DNA of 64,000 nt from Leptospira ryugenii (lineage in GTDB: Bacteria > Spirochaetota > Leptospiria > Leptospirales > Leptospiraceae): assembly GCF_003114855.1 (NCBI RefSeq), contig NZ_BFBB01000002.1, forward strand, positions 558,001 to 622,000. The letters are read 5' to 3'. Positions 19,122 to 27,538 of the stretch are shown here, piece by piece (position 1 is the first letter of the stretch; each line of letters begins with the position of its first letter). The notes beneath the pieces were generated by a model. The model was not told the origin of the DNA and did not search any database. It worked only from the letters and a program-made list of their open reading frames with translations. A program made the position numbers and the translations under genes.

Positions 19122-20270
19122 ATGGAATCAAAAGATATCCTAGCAAAGGTTTTCGAAATCACAAGAGATCCGAGAGATGGACTCCATTTCTTACAGGAAT
19201 TTAAGTCACTCTCGCCAGAATCTTTTGCCTTACTCTATGCAGATACAAATACAATATTCGAATGTTCGGAGGCACTTTTTTCTGATATCAAACTATTGTC
19301 GCGTTTGGACTTATACCCTGTTGTTTTTTTAGAAGAGGAATCATTTGAATATATCAAATTATTCTTCCAGTCATCCAAATTCCAGGACAATAGAGGGATT
19401 GGCTTTGCTTTTGAAGTGATTCCTGATGAAGGTGATTATCTTGGTAATGTAAAATCTTCCATTCGCTCCAAGAAAATTCCCGTCATATTATGGCAAAAGA
19501 AAGAGATTGGGCTCGTAGATTCTGTCTATCAGATTATCAATGCACTTCAGATCAATAAGGTTATCCAACTACACCATGAAGGGCCCATCTATGAAGAAGA
19601 TAGTGGTAAAGTAATATCTCTCATCCCAACTGGCGAGGCATTAGAAAGATACAAATCTAATTTTGCCATTGAAGAATCAAACCGTGATTTGCATTTCATA
19701 CAATTTGCCGAAAAACTCATCGAACTAAAAAATGACCCTCGATTTTCTGTTGTTTTGACTTCACCTTATACATTATTACGGGAGTTATTTACTGTTAAGG
19801 GAAGTGGGACCCTAGTCAAAAAAGAAAACAAAATTTATAAATTCACACAACTCAGCGAGGTAGATACAAAAAAACTATTTCAATTGATTGAAACTAGTTT
19901 TAGAAAAAGGATTAGCCCACACTTTTTAGCATCTCACTTTGACCTTCTCTATTTAGAAGAAAACTACCAGGGCTGCGCTTGGTTAAATAAAACCCAGTAC
20001 GGTTACTTGTTATCCAAATTTGCAGTGAACGAAACTGCGCGGGGTGCAGGTGTCGGACGAGATATTTGGGATTTGATTTCAGTCGAAGCTATCCCCTTGT
20101 TTTGGCGATCTAAAACAACGAATACGATCAACAAATGGTACATGAAAGTTGCGCAAGGCATTGAAAAAGATGAGCAATGGTATTACTATTGGTTAGGTTT
20201 AGATCGCAAATTGATTCCAAACGTGATCGAACATTTAAAGACTATGCCAGAAGATTTTATTGCCCCATGA
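19122..20270 (+). CDS. Degenerate amino-acid-kinase/NAT fusion resembling N-acetylglutamate synthase
   Basis: 382 residues. The C-terminal third matches the NAT domain of vertebrate-like N-acetylglutamate synthases and NAGS/K enzymes: LLSKFAVNETARGAGVGRDIWD, FWRSKTTNTINKWYMKVAQG and WYYYWLGL. The linker TSPYTLLRELFTVKGSGTLV is also typical of that group. The N-terminal two thirds hold the place of the N-acetylglutamate-kinase-like domain, but I see neither the glycine-rich nucleotide loop nor the usual kinase lysine. It may be a regulatory or arginine-binding remnant. The proposed role is acetyl-CoA plus glutamate to N-acetylglutamate for arginine synthesis. It follows the methyltransferase by 4 bp. 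Confidence 0.65.
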   Translation: MESKDILAKVFEITRDPRDGLHFLQEFKSLSPESFALLYADTNTIFECSEALFSDIKLLSRLDLYPVVFLEEESFEYIKLFFQSSKFQDNRGIGFAFEVIPDEGDYLGNVKSSIRSKKIPVILWQKKEIGLVDSVYQIINALQINKVIQLHHEGPIYEEDSGKVISLIPTGEALERYKSNFAIEESNRDLHFIQFAEKLIELKNDPRFSVVLTSPYTLLRELFTVKGSGTLVKKENKIYKFTQLSEVDTKKLFQLIETSFRKRISPHFLASHFDLLYLEENYQGCAWLNKTQYGYLLSKFAVNETARGAGVGRDIWDLISVEAIPLFWRSKTTNTINKWYMKVAQGIEKDEQWYYYWLGLDRKLIPNVIEHLKTMPEDFIAP

Positions 20271-20605
20271 ATCCAGTTTTTTTTTACGATGGCTCCTGTT
20301 CCTTCTGCACCAATCTTAGGTCTTTTTTAGAGAAACGGCTAGTGGACAAAACGATCTCTTTCCAATCCTACCTAAATTTTTCTGAATCAGAATTAAAAAA
20401 AATCCATCCCGATTTGCAGCATGCTATTTGTGCAGGAGAGGTACAGTACATTCGAAACGGTAAGAGATACCCCGGTTTTTTCGCTGTAAGAGCACTTTCC
20501 CATTCTTTGGCTATCTATCGTTGGCTGTCTTTTCTTTTGTATTTGCCTTTGGTTCCTTTTATTGGAATGGCAGTCATGTATTTTTTAAAAAGGATCAGGA
20601 AGTAG
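20267..20605 (+). CDS. DCC-family (DUF393) thiol-disulfide-like protein
   Basis: 112 residues from the ATG at 20267, which overlaps the upstream stop as ATGA. Upstream in-frame codons are shadow sequence. The protein begins VFFYDGSCSFCTNLRSFL, the DxxCxxC signature of the DCC (DUF393) family, whose fold resembles thioredoxin. A hydrophobic C-terminal segment (WLSFLLYLPLVPFIGMAVMYF) followed by basic residues suggests membrane association. No specific substrate is known for this group. It overlaps the convergent heme-oxygenase-fold gene by 11 bp. Confidence 0.83.
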   Translation: MNPVFFYDGSCSFCTNLRSFLEKRLVDKTISFQSYLNFSESELKKIHPDLQHAICAGEVQYIRNGKRYPGFFAVRALSHSLAIYRWLSFLLYLPLVPFIGMAVMYFLKRIRK

Positions 20606-21266
20606 AGATTCTAATCCTTTCCAATCCATCGTAAAATTTAACTCTAGCTTGCAGAGCTAACCGATTGCCTTTGATTACTTCCGCTTTTTCACTTTCGGAT
20701 ATACAAATAGAATCTATAAGATTAAATAGTCTCTTGCTGTGTCCCTCATCGGCATCTAAATTAACTTGAAAAAACTTCCCTTCGGGTAAATCCAAATCCT
20801 TTTTCAGAAGAAAGTAGGCATTTGAAATTTTTGCATATTCTAATTTTAGCAAATATTCATTCGCTGGTCCTAAAGCTCCTAAACCATAGAAAAAACTCTT
20901 TCCAATAATTTCTTCCATTTCACCTAGATACTCTTTGGTTTCAGGCAAGGCATGCAGTCCATTCACATCAATATCTAATTTTTTGAGAAAATCGGTCAGG
21001 ATAGAAACATGTGTTTCCTCAAGCTTTCCCTCTCCTAACTCTTCCCAAATATTCTCTACTAAAACAATTTTAGCCGATTGATTTTTTGTGAGACTAGCAA
21101 CTCTTAAAAACCAATCAATGAATCCTATGGAAACAAAATATTCTTGTGACAACCACAACCTAAGGTCATCGATTCCCATAGATTCCGATTTTGCCAAAAG
21201 CCAGGGATGCTTTAAAACAAAATGGTCTCTAACTTCTACTTTGAGGGATTCTACAAAAAGACTCAT
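20595..21266 (-). CDS. Heme-oxygenase-fold (TenA/PqqC/CADD-like) iron-containing redox enzyme
   Basis: About 223 residues, all helical. Family features are visible: WLSQEYFVSIGFIDWFLRV near the N-terminus, ENIWEELGEGKLEETH (Glu and His ligands), a Glu in PANEYLLKLEYAK and the final motif FFQVNLDADEGHSKRL. In relatives such as CADD and BesC the last motif is HxxxDxxH; here the first His is Asn (codon AAT), so one metal ligand is changed. The start at 21266 has AAAGGT upstream and lies one base after the ATP-grasp stop. An ATG at 21287 is possible but lacks a ribosome-binding site. It is the third gene of the kamA-like/ATP-grasp/HO-fold trio. Confidence 0.75.
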   Translation of the reverse strand: MSLFVESLKVEVRDHFVLKHPWLLAKSESMGIDDLRLWLSQEYFVSIGFIDWFLRVASLTKNQSAKIVLVENIWEELGEGKLEETHVSILTDFLKKLDIDVNGLHALPETKEYLGEMEEIIGKSFFYGLGALGPANEYLLKLEYAKISNAYFLLKKDLDLPEGKFFQVNLDADEGHSKRLFNLIDSICISESEKAEVIKGNRLALQARVKFYDGLERIRISTS

Positions 21267-21267
21267 T

Positions 21268-22260
21268 TTAAAATTTACCTTTTCCATATAAAAATCGTTT
21301 TGAGTTCTGATAATTAAATGCGGAAGAATCGATTATCTTTTGGAACATTTCACGCTTTGAAATTCCGGAGGATTCGCAAAGAATCGGCAAACAAGAATAC
21401 CTAAGAGAGAGTCCAGGTGTAAGATTTGCCTCTAGAAAATAAAAGTTTCCATCCTTTCTCATAAAATCAAATCTGGCAGGGCCTACAATCTCTAGTTCCG
21501 TTCCTAAATCTAAAACGTATTTCTTCAAACTTTTTTCTTCGGAACTATTTAAATCAAAGATAAGAGTTTCTGGCATTTCAGATTTTGACTTGGTATGTTC
21601 ATCATAAACTTTTCCAGGTGTGACAATTCTTGCAGGCTTTGTAGTAAGATACTCTGGGAAATGACCCAAGAGTCCAACTGTAATTTCATCACCTAATAAA
21701 TATTCCTCGGCGATTACTTCATCGAAGAGCTCAAATAATTCACGGATTTTAGATTCATATTCTTTTTGATTTTGAATGATATTGGAATCGTAGATTCCTA
21801 AACTTGATCCTTCGAAATTTGGTTTTAAAAAAATAGGAAATTCTAAATCTCGCAGCTCTCTATGGCCTTTCTTTAACAATTGGGAATTAGATGTAGGGAT
21901 AGCTAGCTTTTTTGCAAACTCTTTGCAAAGGGATTTATCCAAAGATACGATTTGGGCATAGGCATCTGAACCAGTGTAGGCGATCCCTAAAAATTCGCAT
22001 AAATTGGGTATGTAAGCTTCCCTATTTCTAGACTGGTAACCTTCTATTAAATTCCAGACGAGCCAATTTTCTCGATCTTCAGGTCGAATGGCCACCAAAC
22101 GTTCAACTAGTGAGATCCTATCAGAATAGATCAGACTATGGTATCCAAGTTCTTCTAGTTCCTTTTGTATCTCTTGGACCGAAAGTTTGGACTCCCATTC
22201 TTGGTTCCAAGGCCTTGGACCTTCTTCATAAAGATCAGCTGCTATCAATATGTTCTTCAT
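21268..22260 (-). CDS. D-Ala-D-Ala-ligase-like ATP-grasp enzyme
   Basis: 330 residues from the ATG at 22260, which overlaps the KamA-like stop as ATGA. ATP-grasp features are visible: [16 protein letters not shown] (nucleotide-binding loop), [40 protein letters not shown] (Mg-binding Asn/Glu). Enzymes of this class couple a carboxylate to an amine through an acyl-phosphate. It is probably not the cell-wall ligase Ddl: the N-terminal domain is different and the gene sits between a lysine aminomutase homologue and an HO-fold oxidase homologue. That context suggests ligation of a lysine-derived or other amino acid, which is inference. Confidence 0.8.
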   Translation of the reverse strand: MKNILIAADLYEEGPRPWNQEWESKLSVQEIQKELEELGYHSLIYSDRISLVERLVAIRPEDRENWLVWNLIEGYQSRNREAYIPNLCEFLGIAYTGSDAYAQIVSLDKSLCKEFAKKLAIPTSNSQLLKKGHRELRDLEFPIFLKPNFEGSSLGIYDSNIIQNQKEYESKIRELFELFDEVIAEEYLLGDEITVGLLGHFPEYLTTKPARIVTPGKVYDEHTKSKSEMPETLIFDLNSSEEKSLKKYVLDLGTELEIVGPARFDFMRKDGNFYFLEANLTPGLSLRYSCLPILCESSGISKREMFQKIIDSSAFNYQNSKRFLYGKGKF

Positions 22261-23456
22261 TCTAATTGATCCCAAACGTTTTCACCTAGTATGGGATAGG
22301 TGAAGGACTCACTACTTTCTGGCTCAAAAGAGTAATGTACTTTGCCTGTCAAAGCAGATCGAAAGGCATGCTGACGGGTCTTGGGATTGTAGCCTAAATA
22401 CCAATTTGGAGAGAGGGTTATTTTGCCTCCGCCAGCCGGTAGGTCATTTACGAAATGTGGGATGCCCATTCCGCCAATTTTCCCGCGCATATACTCTATG
22501 ATTTGGATCCCCTTCCCGAGCGGGGTACGGAAACCCCGTGAGCCCGGTATCAATTCAGGGTCATACAAGTAGTAAGCGCGAACCCTCATTTCCAGAAGTT
22601 TCTTATGTAATTGGAGCATGGTTTCCTTGTCGTCATTGATACCCTTCAATAGAACTGCCTGGTTGCCGACAGAGATGCCAACCTTTAACAAACGCAAAAT
22701 TCCTTCTTTCGCTTCCTGAGTGCACTCCTTTGGATGATTGAACTGTGTATTGCAAAAAATGGAAAGTGAATCATCATTGTATTTTTCTAGAATGGTAAGA
22801 AGGGATTTTGTGATGCGAAAAGGCAATGTAACTGGGTTCCTTGTTCCCAATCTGCACAACCTAACATGCGGAATCGCATTTAACTCTGCCAATATCCATT
22901 CAATGCGGGAGTCTGGGAGATTCAATGGATCCCCACCGCTTATCACAACATCCTCAATTTCGGGATGGTCTTTGATATAGGCAAATGCTTGGATTAAATC
23001 TGCCTCTTCCATCCTTTCGTCATTTGCCGAGACCTTACGGCCACGCATACAGTGGCGGCAGTAAACCGTACAAGAATGGTTCGAAAAAAGTAGAACACGG
23101 TTTGGGTACATATGGGTGAGTCCCTTCACAGGCGAAAGCCTTTCTTCGTGTAAAGGGTCAGGTGATTCTTCTGGGGAAAGGACAGTCTCATGCGAGTCCG
23201 GAACGATCATACGTCGTATCGGACAGTGCGGGTCAAAAGGATCGGAAAGTTTGAGGTAATAAGGACTTGCGGAAACATTGAGGCGAATCGTCTCCTTGAT
23301 ACCGATCTCTTCCGACTCAGTCAGGAGGAAGTATTTATGTAGGTCCTTTGCATGCACTCTATGTTTTAAGTGTGAATGATACTCTGCCCACTCAGTTTTG
23401 GCATACAGTTCGGCACGCGCCTGTATGATGGATTCTCTTACATGATTGCCTAACAT
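22257..23456 (-). CDS. Lysine 2,3-aminomutase-family radical SAM enzyme
   Basis: About 399 residues from the ATG at 23456, which has AAGGA ten bases upstream; ATG 23501 would add 15 residues. The radical-SAM cluster motif CTVYCRHC lies at residues 129-136. SGGDPL follows, and the PLP-binding region is near the C-terminus ([12 protein letters not shown]). KamA enzymes convert L-lysine to beta-lysine; the related EpmB makes beta-lysine for EF-P. The C-terminal cysteines that bind zinc in clostridial KamA are not seen. The frame runs on to 23792, but that part is antisense to the HAD gene. First gene of a coupled three-gene unit. Confidence 0.85.
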   Translation of the reverse strand: MLGNHVRESIIQARAELYAKTEWAEYHSHLKHRVHAKDLHKYFLLTESEEIGIKETIRLNVSASPYYLKLSDPFDPHCPIRRMIVPDSHETVLSPEESPDPLHEERLSPVKGLTHMYPNRVLLFSNHSCTVYCRHCMRGRKVSANDERMEEADLIQAFAYIKDHPEIEDVVISGGDPLNLPDSRIEWILAELNAIPHVRLCRLGTRNPVTLPFRITKSLLTILEKYNDDSLSIFCNTQFNHPKECTQEAKEGILRLLKVGISVGNQAVLLKGINDDKETMLQLHKKLLEMRVRAYYLYDPELIPGSRGFRTPLGKGIQIIEYMRGKIGGMGIPHFVNDLPAGGGKITLSPNWYLGYNPKTRQHAFRSALTGKVHYSFEPESSESFTYPILGENVWDQLE

Positions 23457-23538
23457 AACTGGGAATTCCTTACTTGCCTTCTCACAACCGAAATCTTTCA
23501 TGACGGTAATGCCTGTAAATCTACCGTCAGGAATCAAA

Positions 23539-24183
23539 ATGTTGGCTTTCGATGTGGATGGGACCCTTTTTTCCTCAGAATCCATCATCTTCCAAACATA
23601 TGTACAGGCAATCGAAGAGTTTGCGGCTAAAACAGGAAAAATTACAAAATTGCCGTCCCACGAAGCCATCATGGCAGAGATTGGAAAACCTGTAAAAACG
23701 ATCTTTGAAAACCTTCTACCTGATCTTTCTCCAGAGGAGAGGGAAGGCATTTCGCATCGAGTTCTCGAGCTTTTATGTGATTCTATTCGCAACGGTGGTG
23801 GTGATTTCTATGCGGGTGTGGGTTCAACGATCCACCACCTAAAAGAAAAAGGGTATACCATCACCTGTGCTTCCAATGGCCGACGTGCTTATGTAGAGAC
23901 TGTACTTGAGACAGCAGGAGTTCTTGCCTATTTCGAACCCATCTTGGTTGTCAACCAGGAGCATATCCTAACGAAAGGCGACATTGTCTCAGAATATCTA
24001 AAGAAATACCAACTCAGTCCAGAATCACTTGTTCTCATAGGAGACCGCTATAGCGATTGGGAAGCGGCGCGGAACAATGGATGTCGGTTTGCCTTTTGCT
24101 CGTATGGGCATGCAAACCCAGGTGAGATTCCTGATTTTGATTGGGAATTTGCTGACCTATTTGCTCTAAAAGAGTTTTTTTAA
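23539..24183 (+). CDS. HAD-superfamily phosphatase (phosphoglycolate-phosphatase-like)
   Basis: 214 residues starting [14 protein letters not shown], the HAD motif I with nucleophile and acid Asp. Motif II is CASNGR, and motif IV is [17 protein letters not shown] near the C-terminus. The alpha-helical cap between about residues 20 and 90 is type C1, as in phosphoglycolate phosphatases. The substrate is unknown. AGGA 6 bases before ATG 23539 supports this start; longer versions overlap the divergent KamA-like gene. The two genes share a promoter region of only about 80 bp. Confidence 0.87.
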   Translation: MLAFDVDGTLFSSESIIFQTYVQAIEEFAAKTGKITKLPSHEAIMAEIGKPVKTIFENLLPDLSPEEREGISHRVLELLCDSIRNGGGDFYAGVGSTIHHLKEKGYTITCASNGRRAYVETVLETAGVLAYFEPILVVNQEHILTKGDIVSEYLKKYQLSPESLVLIGDRYSDWEAARNNGCRFAFCSYGHANPGEIPDFDWEFADLFALKEFF

Positions 24184-24249
24184 GCCTAAATTTCGTTTTC
24201 TCCCGATCTTTAGACTGTGGCCCCTCTCCCAAACCAAGCACAAGACAGA

Positions 24250-25047
24250 ATGAAATCGCTTTCGTATTTGTTAGCGGGTCTTTTCTTTGTTTTGGTATTA
24301 ATTGAAAAATCTATGGGCTTCCAAGGGACTCGATTACCCAATCCAACGCTCACGCAACAAGGATTTCGAAATCTCGGAAATACAAAAGCCCCCTCTCTCC
24401 AACAAAACCAAATGCAAAATCTGGGGGGGAATGGAGATTTAGATTGGGAGGATGATCTATCTTGGGAAGAGGAAGCATTAGAAGGTGCGATTCCTCTCCA
24501 AACAAATCCAACAAGCAACAAACAGAGTGTAGACGATTTTCAAATCCCAGAAATTAATTTTCCAGAGGAAGGATTTGCAAAGGGCAAAAAAAAGATTCAG
24601 GTAAACGCAGGTTTCGTTCCTATATACTTTCTCAAGTTTTATGGGCAAGGAAAACATTCACAATCTAACCTAGTCAAGGTAATGAGAGAGTTTTCGGGAG
24701 GAGATCCCATCCCGTTTGTCCTAGAACAGTTGCAAATAGGTCCGATAGCAGAGGAAAAACAAAAGGGAATTTTGAGCGCCATTCCCAAACGTATGAGGTA
24801 TGAAAGCCAATACCGTCTCGAAGATGGAATCTTACATCTTTCCTTTTCCAAAGAATTAGGCATCGGTGGTAGCCCTGAAATTTTAAAGGATAGGCTAGAC
24901 CAAATCACATTTAGTTTGGTGGGAAATTATGGGATCAAAGGTGTTGTACTATATATAGATAACCTAAGATTACGGTCTCTGGGAGGCGACGGCATGTCCT
25001 TACCCGATGTTTTGGTAAAAAATAATCGTAAAGTCATCCTTCTTTAA
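24250..25047 (+). CDS. Membrane-anchored GerMN-domain protein
   Basis: 265 residues from the ATG at 24250; a GTG at 24217 would add 11 residues. A signal anchor (LSYLLAGLFFVLVLIE) is followed by a low-complexity, Gln/Asn- and acidic-rich linker. A C-terminal GerMN domain is recognisable from YRLEDGILHLSFSKELGIGG, RLDQITFSLVGNYGIKGVVL and DNLRL. GerMN domains occur in spore-germination protein GerM and in lipoprotein LpqB. In spirochetes, which do not sporulate, a periplasmic envelope role is more likely. Neither start has a clear ribosome-binding site. Confidence 0.65.
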   Translation: MKSLSYLLAGLFFVLVLIEKSMGFQGTRLPNPTLTQQGFRNLGNTKAPSLQQNQMQNLGGNGDLDWEDDLSWEEEALEGAIPLQTNPTSNKQSVDDFQIPEINFPEEGFAKGKKKIQVNAGFVPIYFLKFYGQGKHSQSNLVKVMREFSGGDPIPFVLEQLQIGPIAEEKQKGILSAIPKRMRYESQYRLEDGILHLSFSKELGIGGSPEILKDRLDQITFSLVGNYGIKGVVLYIDNLRLRSLGGDGMSLPDVLVKNNRKVILL

Positions 25048-25106
25048 TTGTATCTTAATACTTGCAATTCTAAGGAATGAGCTTAGTCTAGCAATCGAGA
25101 GTAGAA

Positions 25107-26315
25107 ATGAGAAAGTATAGCCCAAGGAGATTTCTTTTTATAATCAAGAAGCTATTCCTTCGTACATACCACCCTACTTTTATCTCCACAAATTTTTCTG
25201 ACATTCGATCCGCAGTTGTGATTTACGGAGTATTGAGTGCTTTTACTTCTATGGTATCTTTGTTTTTTGTGGACTCTTTGGTACGCACAAAGGAAGCAAG
25301 TTTTTGGATTTCATTCTTTCGTATCTCTTCTCTACTCATCTGCTTCTCCGCTTACTTTCTTGCAAAAAAGAGATTTCGGTTTTTTGAGAGACATATTTTT
25401 TCTTTTACCGGCTTCTTCATTACCTCTCTGATACTTATTTATATACCGATGATGGTATATGATAAACCAAACCATTCCTATTACCTCTTTGGATCTGCCA
25501 TTGTCATCGCTAGCTCAGCCATCATTTTATGGTTAGAACCAATCCGTATCTTTTTCCTTTCTATTCTTTATCTTTGTATTTTCATCCCTTTGCATTTAAA
25601 TTTTTCTCAAATCTTAGGATTTGATCGTTATGTTTTTTACCAAGATGTTCTCATCGTATGTTTTTTATTAGGTGTTGGTTTCACAGCTAATCTTCTGATA
25701 AACTATTGGAGATTTGAGGAGTATCGCTCAAAAATAAGATTGAGAATTACAGTTGGCAAATTGCTAAAAATCAACCAAAAGATCCATGACCTTTCCAGGA
25801 TTGATTCCATGACCGAATTGTACAATCGTAGACATCTTTTAGAGCAGTTTGACCTCTACAAAAAACGTGCAAAACGGGAAAGTTTTTCCATCGGATTAGT
25901 CATCCTAGATTTGGATCGGCTGAAAGTAATCAATGACCAATATGGCCATAAACAAGGCGATCTTGCCATCCAAGCATTTGGGAAAACATTAAAAACGAGA
26001 GTCCGTTCCACCGATATTGCCGCTCGCATCGGAGGAGATGAGTTTTGTATTTTAGTATCTCCTGCCGACAAAGCCGGATTGGAAACTCTCACAGAAAGTA
26101 TCCGCGAAAAAATCGAAGTGCTTCGGATTCCGATCTTTAACCAGGCAGGGGACTCCATACAAATCACCGTATCCATTGGAGCAACTTTGTTCTCATCGGA
26201 AGAAGATCCGAGTTTTGATGAACTCTACCATAGAATTGATACCGCACTCTACGAATCGAAAAATGCCGGACGGAACCGAATCACCATCCTTCCTCCATTT
26301 GAGCGCCAAACGTAA
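25107..26315 (+). CDS. Membrane-bound diguanylate cyclase (GGDEF)
   Basis: 402 residues. The first 210 or so contain about six hydrophobic membrane segments without a recognised sensor domain. A GGDEF domain follows: SRIDSMTELYNRRHL, LDLDRLKVINDQYGHKQGD, and an intact GGDEF at about residue 309. RSTD lies five residues before it, the RxxD inhibitory site that binds c-di-GMP, so product feedback is expected. The sequence predicts an active enzyme making c-di-GMP from two GTP. It is converged upon by mqnC with one base between stop codons. Confidence 0.93.
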   Translation: MRKYSPRRFLFIIKKLFLRTYHPTFISTNFSDIRSAVVIYGVLSAFTSMVSLFFVDSLVRTKEASFWISFFRISSLLICFSAYFLAKKRFRFFERHIFSFTGFFITSLILIYIPMMVYDKPNHSYYLFGSAIVIASSAIILWLEPIRIFFLSILYLCIFIPLHLNFSQILGFDRYVFYQDVLIVCFLLGVGFTANLLINYWRFEEYRSKIRLRITVGKLLKINQKIHDLSRIDSMTELYNRRHLLEQFDLYKKRAKRESFSIGLVILDLDRLKVINDQYGHKQGDLAIQAFGKTLKTRVRSTDIAARIGGDEFCILVSPADKAGLETLTESIREKIEVLRIPIFNQAGDSIQITVSIGATLFSSEEDPSFDELYHRIDTALYESKNAGRNRITILPPFERQT

Positions 26316-26316
26316 G

Positions 26317-27420
26317 CTAGACTAGCTGAGTGATTGTTTGCTCATTGTAGAGCAAATCCCTTCTCACAGGAGAAAAACCACCCTCTTTTAAAAATTTTTG
26401 GGCTTCCTTTTCCGTTTTTAAGCCAAAGGATCGGAGCACATTCTCTTCAATGACAACAGAAGAGATATCGTCCGCTCCACTCAGCAAAGCAAGCTGGCCC
26501 ACACCCTTCCCAAGTACCATCACAGAAGTTTCAATGTGTTTGATGTTATCCAAAAAGATTCGACAAATGCCTAAAACTTTTAAGTATTCATGAGTTGGTA
26601 CAGATCGTACGGTAAATCGTTTTGTTTGTGGTTGAAAAGTCCAAGGAATGAAAGAAAGGAAACCTCCGGTTCGATCTTGCAAATCTCGAATCACTTGTAA
26701 GTGTTCGATCACTTCTTCTTTTGTTTCTTCAGAACCAAATACGACATTGGCAGAGCCTGGCAATCCCACCTCATGGCAAGTCTCCATGGCCCTCACCCAT
26801 TCGGTTACACTAGCCTTTTTGGGAGAAATGATTTGCCGCATACGTTCTGTTAAGATTTCCGCACCAGCACCAGGCACAGAATCCAATCCATTTTCTTTGA
26901 GTTCTATGAGGACATCTCGCAGAGGTCGTCTTCGGATAGATTCAAGGTTTATGATTTCAACGGGACTGAAAGCCCTAATGTGCATTTTGGGAAACCGTTT
27001 CTTCACAGCTTGGAGAACATCTAAATAATATTGAAACTCAATATCAGGATAAACACCGCCTTGCAAGAACATCTGGTCGGCTCCCATCTCGACCGCATAT
27101 TCCATTTTCTCTAAGATCTGCTCTACCGTTAAGATATAACCCTTTCCATTTCCAATTTCATCCATGAAAGAACAGAAACTACACTCGACATTGCAATAAT
27201 TTGTATAATTCACGACCCGAAACATGGTATATGATGCTTCCGTTAAAGGGCGAACCTTAGACCGAAGTGCCCTTGCCACCATTTGGACTTTCAAAAAGTC
27301 AGCGGACGAATACAATTCTAAGGCTTCTTCCGCTGTAATGCGTATGCCCGCGAGGGCTTTTTCCAGTATATGATCTGTTGGCTCAGACGGAACAAAGGAG
27401 AGGGAAGAAGATTGGCTCAT
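26317..27420 (-). CDS. mqnC: Cyclic dehypoxanthine futalosine synthase (radical SAM)
   Basis: Radical SAM enzyme of the futalosine route to menaquinone. The cluster motif is CNVECSFC. MqnC-like features are [13 protein letters not shown] and [26 protein letters not shown], which fit MqnC better than MqnE or F420 synthase subunits CofG/CofH. Length is about 367 residues from the ATG at 27420; a start at 27456 is possible and neither has a ribosome-binding site. The adjacent divergent gene encodes a probable ETF:menaquinone oxidoreductase, a functional neighbour since it would reduce the product of this pathway. Confidence 0.82.
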   Translation of the reverse strand: MSQSSSLSFVPSEPTDHILEKALAGIRITAEEALELYSSADFLKVQMVARALRSKVRPLTEASYTMFRVVNYTNYCNVECSFCSFMDEIGNGKGYILTVEQILEKMEYAVEMGADQMFLQGGVYPDIEFQYYLDVLQAVKKRFPKMHIRAFSPVEIINLESIRRRPLRDVLIELKENGLDSVPGAGAEILTERMRQIISPKKASVTEWVRAMETCHEVGLPGSANVVFGSEETKEEVIEHLQVIRDLQDRTGGFLSFIPWTFQPQTKRFTVRSVPTHEYLKVLGICRIFLDNIKHIETSVMVLGKGVGQLALLSGADDISSVVIEENVLRSFGLKTEKEAQKFLKEGGFSPVRRDLLYNEQTITQLV

Positions 27421-27538
27421 ATATGTATAGGACTGGGGAATCGCCCCACGAATCACGTTAAAATTTGAATTTTCCTAGACATTCATTTTTCTATGTAAAT
27501 CATAGGAAATACCAACACCCTCAAAGGTAAAAACATAA

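Noticed and set aside
23457..23792. N-terminal extension of the KamA-like frame to 23792
   Set aside because: It is antisense to the HAD phosphatase gene, whose motif I and ribosome-binding site are clear. The KamA-family N-terminus begins at about 23456-23501.
26316..26328. AGCTAG-A-CTAGCT inverted repeat across two convergent stop codons
   Set aside because: Only six base pairs with a one-base loop and no T tract on either side, so not a terminator.
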